In this document: in pieces, positions 1-10,100 of the stretch
Layout: each line of letters starts with the position of its first letter
Position numbering within the stretch: the first letter of the stretch is position 1
From: Bacteroidales bacterium
GTDB lineage: Bacteria > Bacteroidota > Bacteroidia > Bacteroidales > F082
Assembly: GCA_017549805.1 (NCBI GenBank)
Contig: JAFYNJ010000015.1
Location: 1-64,000, forward strand
DNA length: 64,000 bases
Direction of reading: 5' to 3'
Notes under the pieces: generated by a model
The model's input: only the letters and a program-made list of their open reading frames with translations
Database searches by the model: none
Told to the model about the DNA's origin: nothing
Translations under genes and position numbers: made by a program

Positions 1-1165
1 AAGCGATATCGGCGAGGTGCTCCATCTTGAGGAACCACTGCATCGAAAGCTTCGGCTCAATCGGGACGTTGGTACGCTCCGAATATCCCACCTTATTATT
101 ATAATCTTCGATCTTCTCCAGTAGACCGGCTTCTTTCATGTCGATGATAATCTGCTTGCGGCAGTCCTCGCGGCTCATGCCGATGTACATGCCGGCGGCT
201 TCGCTCAAGGTGGCGTCGTCGTTGAAGATGTTGATGCTCTGTAGGTTGTGCTTCTCGCCCAGCATGTAGTCGTTCACATCGTGGGCAGGGGTGACCTTCA
301 GGCAGCCTGTACCAAACTCAATATCGACATAGTCGTCCTCGATGACGGGGATGACGCGGTTGACCAATGGCACCACGACTTTCTTGCCGCGCAGCCATTG
401 GTTCTTCGGGTCGGCAGGGTTGATGCACATGGCGGTATCGCCCATGATGGTCTCGGGACGTGTAGTAGCCACCACGGCGTAGCGGCGGCCTTTCTCATCG
501 GTGTGGATAATTTCGCCTTCAGCACCCGTGGCTCCCGTGCCGTCGTCCTCGTGGAGATAGTAACGGAGGTAAAACAGATGGCTGTGTTCATCCTTGAAGA
601 CCACTTCCTCATCGCTCAAAGCGGTAAGAGCTTTCGGATCCCAGTTGACCATGCGCACGCCGCGATAAATCAGTCCTTTGTTGTAGAGGTCAACGAAGGC
701 ACGGATGACGCTTTTCGAACGGATGTCATCCATGGTGAACGAGGTGCGTTCCCAGTCGCAGGAGCAGCCCAGACGGCGCAACTGCTTGAGGATGATGCCA
801 CCATGCTCATGGGTCCAGTCCCAAGCGTGCTTGAGGAACTCCTCGCGGCCGATGTCGGTCTTCTTGATGCCCTGTTGCGCCAGCTTGTTCACCACCTTGG
901 CTTCGGTGGCGATGGAGGCGTGGTCGGTGCCGGGCACCCAGCAGGCGTTCTTGCCTTGCATGCGGGCACGACGAATCAAGATATCTTGAATCGTGTTGTT
1001 CATCATGTGGCCCATGTGAAGCACGCCGGTTACATTCGGCGGTGGAATCACGATGGTATAGGGTTCGCGTTCGTTGGGCGTGGAGTGGAAGTAGTTCTTC
1101 TGCATCCAGTGCTCGTACCATTTGCCTTCGACTTCCTGAGGGCTGTATTTGCTACTGATTTCCAT
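1..1165 (-). CDS. valS: Valyl-tRNA synthetase, N-terminal part (gene runs off the left edge)
   Basis: Class Ia aminoacyl-tRNA synthetase that charges tRNA-Val in the cytoplasm. About 388 N-terminal codons are present. The sequence [13 protein letters not shown] contains the HIGH-type ATP-binding motif, followed by [12 protein letters not shown]. The editing-domain signature [12 protein letters not shown] lies near residue 231. The KMSKS loop and anticodon-binding domain lie outside the window. Two in-frame ATGs are possible (1171 and 1165). I chose 1165 because MEISSKY resembles the usual ValS start in Bacteroidetes; 1171 would add only MT. A -7 promoter element lies just upstream, so the gene has its own short-leader transcript. 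Identification is very secure. Confidence 0.97.
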   Translation of the reverse strand, partial: MEISSKYSPQEVEGKWYEHWMQKNYFHSTPNEREPYTIVIPPPNVTGVLHMGHMMNNTIQDILIRRARMQGKNACWVPGTDHASIATEAKVVNKLAQQGIKKTDIGREEFLKHAWDWTHEHGGIILKQLRRLGCSCDWERTSFTMDDIRSKSVIRAFVDLYNKGLIYRGVRMVNWDPKALTALSDEEVVFKDEHSHLFYLRYYLHEDDGTGATGAEGEIIHTDEKGRRYAVVATTRPETIMGDTAMCINPADPKNQWLRGKKVVVPLVNRVIPVIEDDYVDIEFGTGCLKVTPAHDVNDYMLGEKHNLQSINIFNDDATLSEAAGMYIGMSREDCRKQIIIDMKEAGLLEKIEDYNNKVGYSERTNVPIEPKLSMQWFLKMEHLADIA

Positions 1166-1184
1166 AGTCATAAAAAAATGAACC

Positions 1185-1193
1185 GCAAATTTA
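1185..1193 (-). promoter_or_regulatory. Promoter -7 element of valS
   Basis: Read on the minus strand this is TAAATTTGC, a match to the Bacteroidetes TAnnTTTG element, about 20 nt before the valS start codon. Confidence 0.7.
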
Positions 1194-1225
1194 GTGATTT
1201 TTCGGGCAAGTAAAAGCAAGTTTTT

Positions 1226-1233
1226 TATTTTTG
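1226..1233 (+). promoter_or_regulatory. Promoter -7 element of the hexosaminidase gene
   Basis: TATTTTTG lies 25 nt before the ATG at 1259 and is divergent from the valS promoter. No clear -33 TTTG is seen. Confidence 0.55.
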
Positions 1234-1258
1234 TAGAGATTTTTAACGGGAACAACAG

Positions 1259-3394
1259 ATGAGAACAACGTTTTTACTTTTTGTTTCGGCGATCCTTTTG
1301 TGTCAATCCTGTACGCAACAGCCGATGCCTGAGGCCTCCTACGACATCATTCCTCTGCCCAAGGAGGTGACATTGAACGAGAAAAGGCCTTTTGTGCTTC
1401 AATCCAATACCGTCGTTTATTATGAAGAGGGCTTGCAACGCGAGGCGCAGTTCCTCAGCGAGTATGTGGACGACATCCTTTCGTTCAAGATGGCTTGCCA
1501 GCCGCTTCAAGGCAAGGAGAAAAACGGCATTGTGCTTCAGTTGGCGCCCGCTGAATTCGGCTTTGACGAAGCATACGAAATCACCATTACACCAAAGCAA
1601 GTGACTATCAAGGGAGCGGATGCCGCAGGCGTGTTTTACGGCATACAAACCTTGCGCAAGAGCCTTCCAATTACCAACTCCCAACTGCCAACTCCCAACT
1701 GCCAACTCCCAACTGCGGTCATCCGCGACTGGTCGGAATTTGGCTACCGCGGCATGCATCTCGATCCTTGCCGTCACTTCATGGACTTGGATTCGGTGAA
1801 GATCTATATCGACATGCTGGCCATGCACAATATGAACCAGTTCCATTTCCACCTTACGGAGGACCAAGGCTGGCGCATCGAGATTAAGAAATACCCCGAG
1901 TTGACCCAAGTCGGGGCTTATCGCAAAGGCACGGTCATCGGCCATAACAGCCCATTATACGACACCGTACGCCATGGTGGTTTCTATACCCAGGATGAGT
2001 TGCGTGACTTGGTCCAATATGCCGCCGAGCGCCATATCAACATCATTCCCGAGATCGACCTGCCAGGCCACATGCAGGCTGCCTTGGCTACCTATCCAAA
2101 GTTAGGTTGCACAGGTGGTCCATACGAGGTGTGGCGCCGTTGGGGTGTCTCTGAGGATGTGCTTTGTGCAGGCAACGAGGAGGCAATGCAATTCGTGGAG
2201 GATGTGCTGAATGAGGTAATGGATGTGTTTCCCTCTGAATACATCCACATCGGTGGGGATGAATGTCCCAAAACGAGATGGATGAAATGCCCGAAATGCC
2301 AAGCAAAAATCAAGGAATTGGGCATCAAGGGGGATGAGCGTTTCTCGAAGGAGGACTACCTGCAGAGCTATGTGATGAACTGCATGGCCAAGGTGGTGGA
2401 GGCTCGTGGCCGTCGTGTCATTGGCTGGGATGAGATCCTGGAAGGCAACGTCTCAGAAACGGCCATCATCATGAGTTGGCGTGGCACCCAAGGCGGTATC
2501 GAGGCGGCAAGGAAAGGCCATGATGTCATCATGGCACCGTCATCTCATTTGTATTTCGACTATTACCAAAGCGACGACATCTTTAACGAGCCGCCTTGCA
2601 TCGGCGGTTATTTGCCGGTGGAGCGGGTGTATGAATTCCAGCCGCTTCCCGCTGAGCTCACCCTGGCGGAGCAGAAGCATATCATCGGCGTGCAAGCCAA
2701 TATCTGGACGGAGTACATCGCCTCGTTCCAACATGTCCAGTACATGGCCATGCCGCGTATGGATGCCTTGGCGGAACTGCAATGGAACAATCCCGAGCAG
2801 CGTGATTTCCAAGCTTTTGTCGAGCGTTGCCGAAAGATGACCCAACTTTATGACTTGTATCATTACAACTACGCCAAGCACATCTTCGATCCACATCCGA
2901 AGACGGATACGGTGGTATCCAACCTGGCCACCCACAAGCCCCTTACCTTGCGTTTCCAGCCTGCCGAAAAATACACCTTTGAAGGCGCTGCGCAGCTTAA
3001 CGATGGCAAGTTGGGCCGTGGTCTTTACAACTCCGGTCGCTGGCTCGGATTCCAGGGAGATCCCCTGGATGCCGTCATTGACTTGGAACAGCCTGAGACT
3101 TTGAGCCATGTCCGTTTCCATGCCTTGGTGGACAAGCCTTCATGGATTTACAACCCGAGTGAAGTCAAAGTGCTCGTTTCCGACGATGGGAAGCGTTATC
3201 GGAGAGTGGGGCAGCAGGAAATCATGATCTCCACTTGGGCGGATCGGGATGGCATATTTAGCTATGAGTTGGAATTCGAGCCCGTTGTTGCCCGTTATGT
3301 GGAAGTCGTCATTAACGGCCATGAGTTGCCCAAGGACCATGATGGCCATGGTCATCCAGCTTGGATCTTCGTTGACGAAATCGAATTATTCTGA
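1259..3394 (+). CDS. Beta-N-acetylhexosaminidase, glycoside hydrolase family 20, probable lipoprotein
   Basis: Exo-acting enzyme that removes terminal GlcNAc/GalNAc from glycans (host or peptidoglycan-derived), expected in the periplasm or on the surface. The 711-aa product has a hydrophobic N-terminus with cysteines at 15 and 18 (imperfect lipobox, QSC). An N-terminal GH20b-like domain is followed by the catalytic barrel, with [18 protein letters not shown] and [12 protein letters not shown]; the last supplies the catalytic Asp-Glu pair at about D334-E335. A C-terminal domain from about residue 560 resembles a discoidin/F5-F8-type carbohydrate-binding module. The linker between the N-terminal domain and barrel (residues about 137-153) is encoded by a seven-unit heptanucleotide array, so an insertion was tolerated there. 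The exact substrate is unknown. Confidence 0.93.
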   Translation: MRTTFLLFVSAILLCQSCTQQPMPEASYDIIPLPKEVTLNEKRPFVLQSNTVVYYEEGLQREAQFLSEYVDDILSFKMACQPLQGKEKNGIVLQLAPAEFGFDEAYEITITPKQVTIKGADAAGVFYGIQTLRKSLPITNSQLPTPNCQLPTAVIRDWSEFGYRGMHLDPCRHFMDLDSVKIYIDMLAMHNMNQFHFHLTEDQGWRIEIKKYPELTQVGAYRKGTVIGHNSPLYDTVRHGGFYTQDELRDLVQYAAERHINIIPEIDLPGHMQAALATYPKLGCTGGPYEVWRRWGVSEDVLCAGNEEAMQFVEDVLNEVMDVFPSEYIHIGGDECPKTRWMKCPKCQAKIKELGIKGDERFSKEDYLQSYVMNCMAKVVEARGRRVIGWDEILEGNVSETAIIMSWRGTQGGIEAARKGHDVIMAPSSHLYFDYYQSDDIFNEPPCIGGYLPVERVYEFQPLPAELTLAEQKHIIGVQANIWTEYIASFQHVQYMAMPRMDALAELQWNNPEQRDFQAFVERCRKMTQLYDLYHYNYAKHIFDPHPKTDTVVSNLATHKPLTLRFQPAEKYTFEGAAQLNDGKLGRGLYNSGRWLGFQGDPLDAVIDLEQPETLSHVRFHALVDKPSWIYNPSEVKVLVSDDGKRYRRVGQQEIMISTWADRDGIFSYELEFEPVVARYVEVVINGHELPKDHDGHGHPAWIFVDEIELF
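1667..1715. repeat. Heptanucleotide array inside the hexosaminidase gene
   Basis: Seven contiguous 7-bp units: CCAATTA, then CCAACTC and CCAACTG alternating three times (14-bp higher-order period). It is translated as a Pro/Gln/Leu/Thr-rich linker. The units have no stop codon in any frame on either strand. Confidence 0.95.
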
Positions 3395-3422
3395 CTTCCG
3401 TCTTCTTTATTCTGCCTTCTTC
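3386..3422. repeat. Heptanucleotide array between convergent gene ends
   Basis: Units TTATTCT, GACTTCC, GTCTTCT, TTATTCT, GCCTTCT, with TTATTCT returning after exactly 21 bp. The array covers the last codon and stop of the hexosaminidase gene and the C-terminal codons (Lys-Lys-Ala-Glu-stop) of the convergent nuclease gene. Confidence 0.8.
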
Positions 3423-4456
3423 AAAAGAATCACATACACTGGAAAGTGGTCACTGTAGCCGCCCATCCAGACGCCTGAGCCGAAGGTGCGGAAGGGGAAT
3501 CCGTTGTAGCGGCCGCCGTGCTGTTTCAGGAATTCCTTGTTGTGCACCTTGGCGTTCTTGTACTGATAGGTGGAATAATCGGTGGGCAGCAAGCCGGGGG
3601 TGATGATGGTTTGGTCGAGCACACCGGGCACGTCATTGTAGTAGTTGGTGCCGATGCCGTTTTGGTGCAGTTCGTACATGGGGTTGAAATACTCGCCTTC
3701 ACGCAAGTGTTTTTTGTCGCCATTGGCGCCAAGATACTTGGTAATGCTCTTGTTGGTGGGGTAGTCGTTGTAGTCGCCCATCATGATGACCTTGGCGTTG
3801 GGATCGTCGGCCAGCAGCGAGTCGGTGATGTGGCGGCACAGGTTGGCGGCGGCCACACGGCCGGGAAGGGAGCGTTTCTCGCCACCGTAGCGTGAGGGCC
3901 AGTGCATCACGACAAAATGCATCGGTTCACCGTCGAAAAGACCTGAAACCAACAGCTGGTCGCGGGTGATGAAGTCGGGTTCGCCGGGCACCACCGTGCG
4001 GTACGACCTGGTGCCTGTCACCGTGAAGTACTTTGGATTGTAAAGCAATGCCACATCGACGCCACGACGGTCGGGCGACTCATAATGGATGATCTGGTAG
4101 TTGCGATCTTTGATTTCTGGCTGGACCACCAAGTCTTCCAGAACAACGCGGTTCTCTATCTCCGACACGCCCAACACTGCCACACCGTCAGGGGTGTAGT
4201 CCAATCCGATGGTTGAAATGGCGTAGGCCATATTGTGCAGTTTGGACAGGTATTTCTCGGTGTTCCACTGGTTGACGCCATTGGGGGTAAACTCCTCGTC
4301 GTTCTTGAGCGGGTCGTCAATGGTGTCGAAGAGGTTCTCCAGGTTGTAGAAACCGACGAGGCCGATCTTATAGGCTTGCTGTTCTTGGGCCTTGACAAGG
4401 TTTGCAAATAGGCAGCAAACAATGGCCAGTATGGACAAAAGGGCTGTTTTTTTCAT
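3407..4456 (-). CDS. Secreted endonuclease/exonuclease/phosphatase (EEP) family protein
   Basis: Metal-dependent phosphodiesterase of the DNase I-like EEP fold; the substrate could be nucleic acid or another phosphoester. The 349-aa form starts at the ATG at 4456 and has a clear signal peptide (MKKTALLSILAIVCCLF... ending KAQ). A longer reading from TTG at 4483 is rejected because that codon lies in the -7 element. Catalytic motifs are all present: FYNLENLFD, SEIENR (metal Glu), HWPSRYGGE, MGDYNDYP and YSDHFPV (terminal Asp-His). The protein is complete and probably periplasmic or secreted. It is divergent from, and shares an intergenic promoter region with, the TonB receptor and OB-fold lipoprotein, which suggests a joint role in using extracellular phosphoesters or nucleic acids. 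The family call is firm; the substrate is inference. Confidence 0.85.
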   Translation of the reverse strand: MKKTALLSILAIVCCLFANLVKAQEQQAYKIGLVGFYNLENLFDTIDDPLKNDEEFTPNGVNQWNTEKYLSKLHNMAYAISTIGLDYTPDGVAVLGVSEIENRVVLEDLVVQPEIKDRNYQIIHYESPDRRGVDVALLYNPKYFTVTGTRSYRTVVPGEPDFITRDQLLVSGLFDGEPMHFVVMHWPSRYGGEKRSLPGRVAAANLCRHITDSLLADDPNAKVIMMGDYNDYPTNKSITKYLGANGDKKHLREGEYFNPMYELHQNGIGTNYYNDVPGVLDQTIITPGLLPTDYSTYQYKNAKVHNKEFLKQHGGRYNGFPFRTFGSGVWMGGYSDHFPVYVILLKKAE

Positions 4457-4479
4457 TCTGAAGGTTTTTTTTTGTTTTT

Positions 4480-4488
4480 GCAAAAATA
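4480..4488 (-). promoter_or_regulatory. Promoter -7 element of the EEP nuclease gene
   Basis: Minus-strand TATTTTTGC, 24 nt before the ATG at 4456. It excludes the upstream TTG start. Confidence 0.7.
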
Positions 4489-4494
4489 AGAATT

Positions 4495-4527
4495 ATTGTG
4501 AATCAATTCGGATTTTTTTATTTTTGC
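4495..4527 (+). promoter_or_regulatory. Promoter of the TonB receptor operon
   Basis: ATTG (4495-4498) and TATTTTTGC (4519-4527) are separated by 20 bp, close to the Bacteroidetes TTTG-N19-21-TAnnTTTG arrangement. It is back to back with the nuclease promoter. Confidence 0.75.
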
Positions 4528-4560
4528 AATTTAATATAGGACTAGAGTCGAGAAATATAA

Positions 4561-7143
4561 ATGAAATATCAAAATATGAGGAAACTACTACTTTTAGCTG
4601 TGGCCGTGTTGCTTTGCGCGCGGCTTTCAGCCCAAACGGTTGACACCACGGATACCCAGATGAATGAGGTTCCCACGGTGTTACTGTTGGATTCTGATTT
4701 TGACGAGTCATCGACTTCGGTGAACGATGCCTCCACGCTGTTGCATTCCTCGCGCGACGTATTCAATTCCATTGCCGCCTACAACTTCGGATCGCTCCGT
4801 TATCGTGTTCGTGGCAACGATTCGAAATACTCCGACGTGATGATCAACGGTGTCTTGATGAACGATCCTGAGACGGGACGTCCGGTCTTCTCCAACTGGG
4901 GCGGTCTCAACGACGCTTTCCGCAACTCGGTGATTGTTGAAGGTCTGGGCCGTACCGATGCCGGTTTTGGCTCGCTCGGCGGCTTGACGGCCTATTCCAC
5001 CCGTGCCTCGCAATACCGTAAGCAGGTCTCGGTGGGCTATGCCTTCTCCAACCGTTCCTACAACCAGCGTCTGATGGCTTCCATCGGCACAGGGGAAATC
5101 GGCAAGGGTTGGTATCTGATGGCCATGGCAAGCGGACGTTATGCCAAGAAAGGTTATACCGAAGGCACCTTCTACGAGGCAGCCGGCTATTTCCTTTCTG
5201 TGGAGAAGAAGCTTAACGACGCACACAGCCTCGACTTTACCTTCTTCGGCGCTCCTTCGCAACGTGGCGGCTCGGCTCCCGTGGTGCAGGAAGCTTACGA
5301 CCTCACCGGTACCAACTACTACAACCCCAATTGGGGCTATCAAACCATCGATGCCAATGGCACCCAGGTCATCCGCAACTCGCGTGTGAGCCGTTATCAC
5401 CAGCCTTTTGCCCAGTTGACTTGGTATTGGACGCCTAGCCAAAAGACGCAGCTCACCACCTCGGCCTTCTATTTCGCCGGTCCAGGTAGCCAAACGAGTC
5501 TTGAATGGGGAGAGGCTCCCGATCCGCGTCCCGACTACTATCGCAACCTGCCTTCCTATTATCTCGGCCATGCCCATAGTACGGCTGAATACGAAGCGCA
5601 ACTGCAGGCTTGGATGGATAGAGACCCATCCGTCACCCAAATCGACTGGGACGCCCTTTATAATGCAAACCGCGGACACCTCTTCACCGTGGAGAACGCA
5701 AACGGAACGGAGGGCAATACCGTCACCGGAAAGGCTTCCAAATACATCCTTGCCGAACGTCATTACGACAAGAAGCAGATGGGTACCGCCTCTTATTTCA
5801 AGCATGAATTCCAGCCCAACCTGATCATGGCGGGTGGACTTGCCTTGAATTCTTCAAGGACTCATTATTACGAAATGGTGAACGACCTGCTCGGGGGCGA
5901 TTACTATTACGACATTAACAAGTATGCCGAGAATCTGGAGACGGATGAATGCCAGACCGACCTGAACAATCCCAACCATGTGGCTTATGTCGGCGACATC
6001 ATCAACTACAACTATTACGCTAACCGCAACAATGTTCGCTTTTGGGATCAGATCGACTATCTGGTGGGCAACTGGGACATGTATGTCGGCCTCCAGTTCT
6101 CCTTTACCCAGATCTGGCGCGAAGGCTTGTTCAAGAGTGGCGCCTTTGCTGACAATTCATACGGAAACGACAGCAAGCACAACTTCTTGGATCCTGGTAT
6201 CAAAGGTGGTGTCACCTACGCCATCAATGGCCGCAACCACATCGTGGCCAACATGACCTATATGCTTCAAGCGCCGCAGTTCCGCGACATCTATGTGTCA
6301 CCCCGTACCCGCCACACCTTGGTGGAAGACAAGCCGGGCAGCGAACGCATCAAAGCCGTCGATCTTGGCTACCAATACCGTTCTCCTGTTTTCAAGTTCC
6401 GCCTCACGGGATACTATAGCGCCTACCAAAACCTCATCTGGAATCGCAGTTTCTACTGTGAAAATGTTTATACCGGCACCTCCGAGTCGGGTAATTCCTA
6501 TAAGAGCGAGTTCGTCAACTTCATCATGACGGGCGTCAACCAAAAGAGCGTGGGTTTGGAGATGGGTGCCGAATACAAGGTGACGCCTACCATTACCTTG
6601 CAGGCTGCTGCTGCCAATGGCATCCATGTTTACAACAACAACCCGTTGTTCTCGATCTATGATGATAACAACACTATGGCCTATATCGAGAACCAGATGG
6701 CTTACCTGAAGGGCTATCACGTTTCCACCGGTCCGGAGAGTGTGGCTTCGTTGGGTATCAAGTACAACGACCCGAAGAACTGGTGGGTCAGCTTGAACGC
6801 CAACTACCTGGCCAACATGTATTTCGATGTCAATCCCTACAACCATACGGAATTCGGCATGCTGCACTATGCCGAGGGCGACATCCGCATCGAGGATGTA
6901 TTGAAACAGGATCCGATGAAGCCTGCCTTCACCCTCGATTTCTTCGCCGGCTATTCCCGCAGGTACAAGGGCTATTACGGCTTGCTCACCGTGAGCGTCA
7001 ACAACATCCTCAACAACAAGAGCACCGTGCTTTACGGGTATGACCAGTTGCGCTTCAATGCCAACGATCCCGACATGTTCCCGTCGAAGTACTCCTATAT
7101 GTACGGAACCAACTTCTTTATCAATTTGACGGTAAGGAAGTAA
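4561..7143 (+). CDS. TonB-dependent outer-membrane receptor
   Basis: Outer-membrane beta-barrel importer energised by TonB; the substrate cannot be read from sequence. The product has 860 aa. A signal peptide ends at about LSAQ (ATG at 4561, or the internal ATG at 4576). A plug domain follows (FGSLRYRVRGNDSKYSDVMINGVLMND), then a long barrel rich in alternating aromatic strands, ending in a short C-terminal strand with a basic tail. It lacks the carboxypeptidase-like N-terminal extension typical of SusC proteins, and no SusD partner follows. Instead the next gene is a large OB-fold lipoprotein 43 bp downstream, which could be its surface capture partner. Confidence 0.88.
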   Translation: MKYQNMRKLLLLAVAVLLCARLSAQTVDTTDTQMNEVPTVLLLDSDFDESSTSVNDASTLLHSSRDVFNSIAAYNFGSLRYRVRGNDSKYSDVMINGVLMNDPETGRPVFSNWGGLNDAFRNSVIVEGLGRTDAGFGSLGGLTAYSTRASQYRKQVSVGYAFSNRSYNQRLMASIGTGEIGKGWYLMAMASGRYAKKGYTEGTFYEAAGYFLSVEKKLNDAHSLDFTFFGAPSQRGGSAPVVQEAYDLTGTNYYNPNWGYQTIDANGTQVIRNSRVSRYHQPFAQLTWYWTPSQKTQLTTSAFYFAGPGSQTSLEWGEAPDPRPDYYRNLPSYYLGHAHSTAEYEAQLQAWMDRDPSVTQIDWDALYNANRGHLFTVENANGTEGNTVTGKASKYILAERHYDKKQMGTASYFKHEFQPNLIMAGGLALNSSRTHYYEMVNDLLGGDYYYDINKYAENLETDECQTDLNNPNHVAYVGDIINYNYYANRNNVRFWDQIDYLVGNWDMYVGLQFSFTQIWREGLFKSGAFADNSYGNDSKHNFLDPGIKGGVTYAINGRNHIVANMTYMLQAPQFRDIYVSPRTRHTLVEDKPGSERIKAVDLGYQYRSPVFKFRLTGYYSAYQNLIWNRSFYCENVYTGTSESGNSYKSEFVNFIMTGVNQKSVGLEMGAEYKVTPTITLQAAAANGIHVYNNNPLFSIYDDNNTMAYIENQMAYLKGYHVSTGPESVASLGIKYNDPKNWWVSLNANYLANMYFDVNPYNHTEFGMLHYAEGDIRIEDVLKQDPMKPAFTLDFFAGYSRRYKGYYGLLTVSVNNILNNKSTVLYGYDQLRFNANDPDMFPSKYSYMYGTNFFINLTVRK

Positions 7144-7171
7144 GTTGAAAATTGAAAGTTGAAAGATAATT
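7144..7171. repeat. Heptanucleotide array in the receptor-lipoprotein gap
   Basis: Units GTTGAAA, ATTGAAA, GTTGAAA, GATAATT immediately follow the receptor stop codon and precede the next start. Confidence 0.85.
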
Positions 7172-7186
7172 TAAATAGATATAAAA

Positions 7187-10100
7187 ATGAAAAGAGTAAT
7201 TAAAAACAGTTTTCTTCTTCTTGCCTTGTTGGGAGTGATGTTCACCTCCTGCAAGAAGGACTATCCGGAACCGCCCATCCAGGTGCTCCCCATCGGAACG
7301 GTTTATTCGATAGATGACATCCTGAACATGGAATCGGGTACGGTGTTCACCCAAGACGCATCGGTGTATGGCATTGTCACTGCCGATGAACAGTCGGGCA
7401 ACCTCTACAAGGCCGCTTTCATCCAAGACCGTGCGTCGGGTAAGGCCATTGAGTTGTACCTGAACGCCACCTCAGGTGTCCGTATTGGTGACTCCATCCG
7501 TGTGTATCTGAAGGATGTGACCTATACTGAATACAACGGTCTGCCGCAACTCTCCGACTTCGAGGCTGACGGCCATATCGTCATTTTGGCCAACAATAAG
7601 CCTATCGAGCCTGAAGAGACCACTATCGCCAACATCGTCGCCGGCAACCACTTGGCTGGTTTGGTGAAACTGAAGAATGTGATGTTCACCGAGAAGAACA
7701 CCTTTGCCGAGCCCAACACCTACGGCAACCGCACCTTGGTGGATCCGTCGGATTTCTCAAAGAGCGTCATCGTGCGTACCAGCAACTATGCCAACTTCGC
7801 CAAGGACTCGCTGCCACAGGGTACGGGTAATGTTACGTGTATTGCCAGCCTTTACGGCTCCACTTGGCAGCTGCTTATCCGTTCGGCCAGTGAGTTGGAG
7901 TTCGACGGTTACACCCCAGGCCCGGGCGGTGGTTCATCCCTGCCGTATTACCAAGACTTTGCTTCTTCGTTCGGCACCTATACCACTTACGATGCCGCTG
8001 GTGCCCAGTCGTGGGAGATTGACTACAACACCGCCAAGATGACGGGTTATGTCGGCGGAAACAACTACGCCAACGAAGACTGGCTGATTTCGGCGCCGGT
8101 ATCGCTGGAGGGTGTTTCCCAAGTTACCATGACAATGACCTACATTGCCCGTTACTTCTCGAATTTGAATGAGGACATTACCATCCTTGTGTCACCCGAC
8201 TACACCACGGGCGATCCTAACCAAGCAACTTGGACGCCTGTGTCGGCCTCCTTGGTTGAAGGCAGCAACTGGACTGATTTCATCTCGGCGAATATCGATC
8301 TCTCGCAGTTTATCGGACAGCGGGTGGTAGTGGCCGTGAGATATCGTTCGAACGACACGAAGGCCGGAACCATCGAGGTCCAGAGCATCCTGATCCAGGA
8401 AGGCGGCGGCGTCAATCCGCCTCCGGGACCCAACCCGGGTGGCGAAGTCCAAAGCATTCCTTACACCCAGTCGTTCGCCACGGAGTTCGGCTCCTACATG
8501 ACATACGATGTGCTGGGTGCCCAATCTTGGATGATCGACTACAGCACTGCTAAGATGACTGGACATACTGGTGGCAATCCCGGTGAGAACTTCGATAATG
8601 AAGACTGGCTGATCTCCTCGCCAGTGGATCTCTCTGGCGTGAGCGCTGCCAAGATGACCATGAGTTATATCGGACGCTACTTCACCAACATCAGTGAAGA
8701 AGTGACCATCTGGGCTTCGACGAATTACACCTGGGGCAGTGATCCGACCACGGCCACTTGGACTCGAGTGCCCGCAACTTTAAGGGAAGGCACCAACTGG
8801 AACGACTTCTTGACGGCTGAGATTGCCTTGGTGAATGCCTCCGGTCAGCAGCTTGCCGGACAAACCGTCACCTTCGCGGTGAAATATACCTCCACCAACC
8901 AGAAGGCCGGTACGATGGAAATCCAGAGCATCACCATCGAAGAAGGTAACGGTGGTACGCCTCCGACTCCTCCTCCAACTGGCGGTGAATTGCAGGACAT
9001 GCCTTACACCCAGTCGTTCGCCACGGAATTCGGCAGCTACACTACCTACGACGTATCGGGTCCCCAATCTTGGATGATCGACTATAGTACAGCCAAGATG
9101 ACAGGCTACTCCGGCGGATCGCATGCCAATGAGGATTGGCTGTTGTCATCGCCAGTAGCTGTTACTGGAGTGAGCCATGCAAAGGTCTCGGTGACCTATT
9201 CTGCCCAATATCAAAATTCAGACGCAAATGACGTCACTTTGCAGGTTTCATCGGACTATGTCTTCGGCAATGCCCCCTCGTCGGCTAATTGGACCACCAT
9301 GTCCACAACCTATCCCAATACATCGTCCTTCAATGATTTCAAGACCGTGGAAACCAGTTTGGATGAATTCATCGGACAAAATGTGACGGTTGCCATCAGA
9401 TACACTTCTACCGATGCCCAGTCGAGAACCATTGAGATTCAAAGCATCACCGTTCAGGAAGGTGAAGCCGGCGGCGGAACACCTCCTACACCGCCTCCGG
9501 GACCGGGAACGGGTAGCGGTACGCAAAACGATCCCTACAATGTCGTGTCAGGCATCAATCTGCAAGGCCAGAATGTGACCGCTTGGGTTCAAGGCTATAT
9601 CGTCGGTTCGGTGAAAGACGGCAACAACTCCGTGAGCTCCAACGACCAAATCAATTGGAGTGCTCCGTTTGACCTCAAGACCAATGTGCTCATCGCCGAC
9701 GATCCTACTTGTCACGAAATCACCAACTGCGTCATCGTTAACCTTCCCAACAACAAGCCCTTGCGTACCGAGGTGAATCTTGTCGACCATCCAGACAACC
9801 TTGGCAAGCAATTGACAGTGTTGGGCACGCTGCGCACCTATTTCGGCCAAGCCGGTTTGCGCGACAGTAACGGTACTGAGAACGACTTCATCTTGGAAGG
9901 CGGTGGAACACCTCCCACACCACCTCCAACTGGTGAGGTGCAATCCCTGCCTTACATCCAAAGCTTTGCCTCGGACTTTGGCACTTACACCACCTATGAC
10001 GTATCGGGTCCCCAATCCTGGATGATCGACTACAGTACAGCGAAGATGACCGGCTTCATCAACAACAACGGCCAATACGAGTATTATGCCAATGAAGACT

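Noticed and set aside
248-1213. Plus-strand open frame of 321 codons opposite valS
   Set aside because: It is the antisense of a certain valS coding region; many such long opposite frames occur here because of codon bias.
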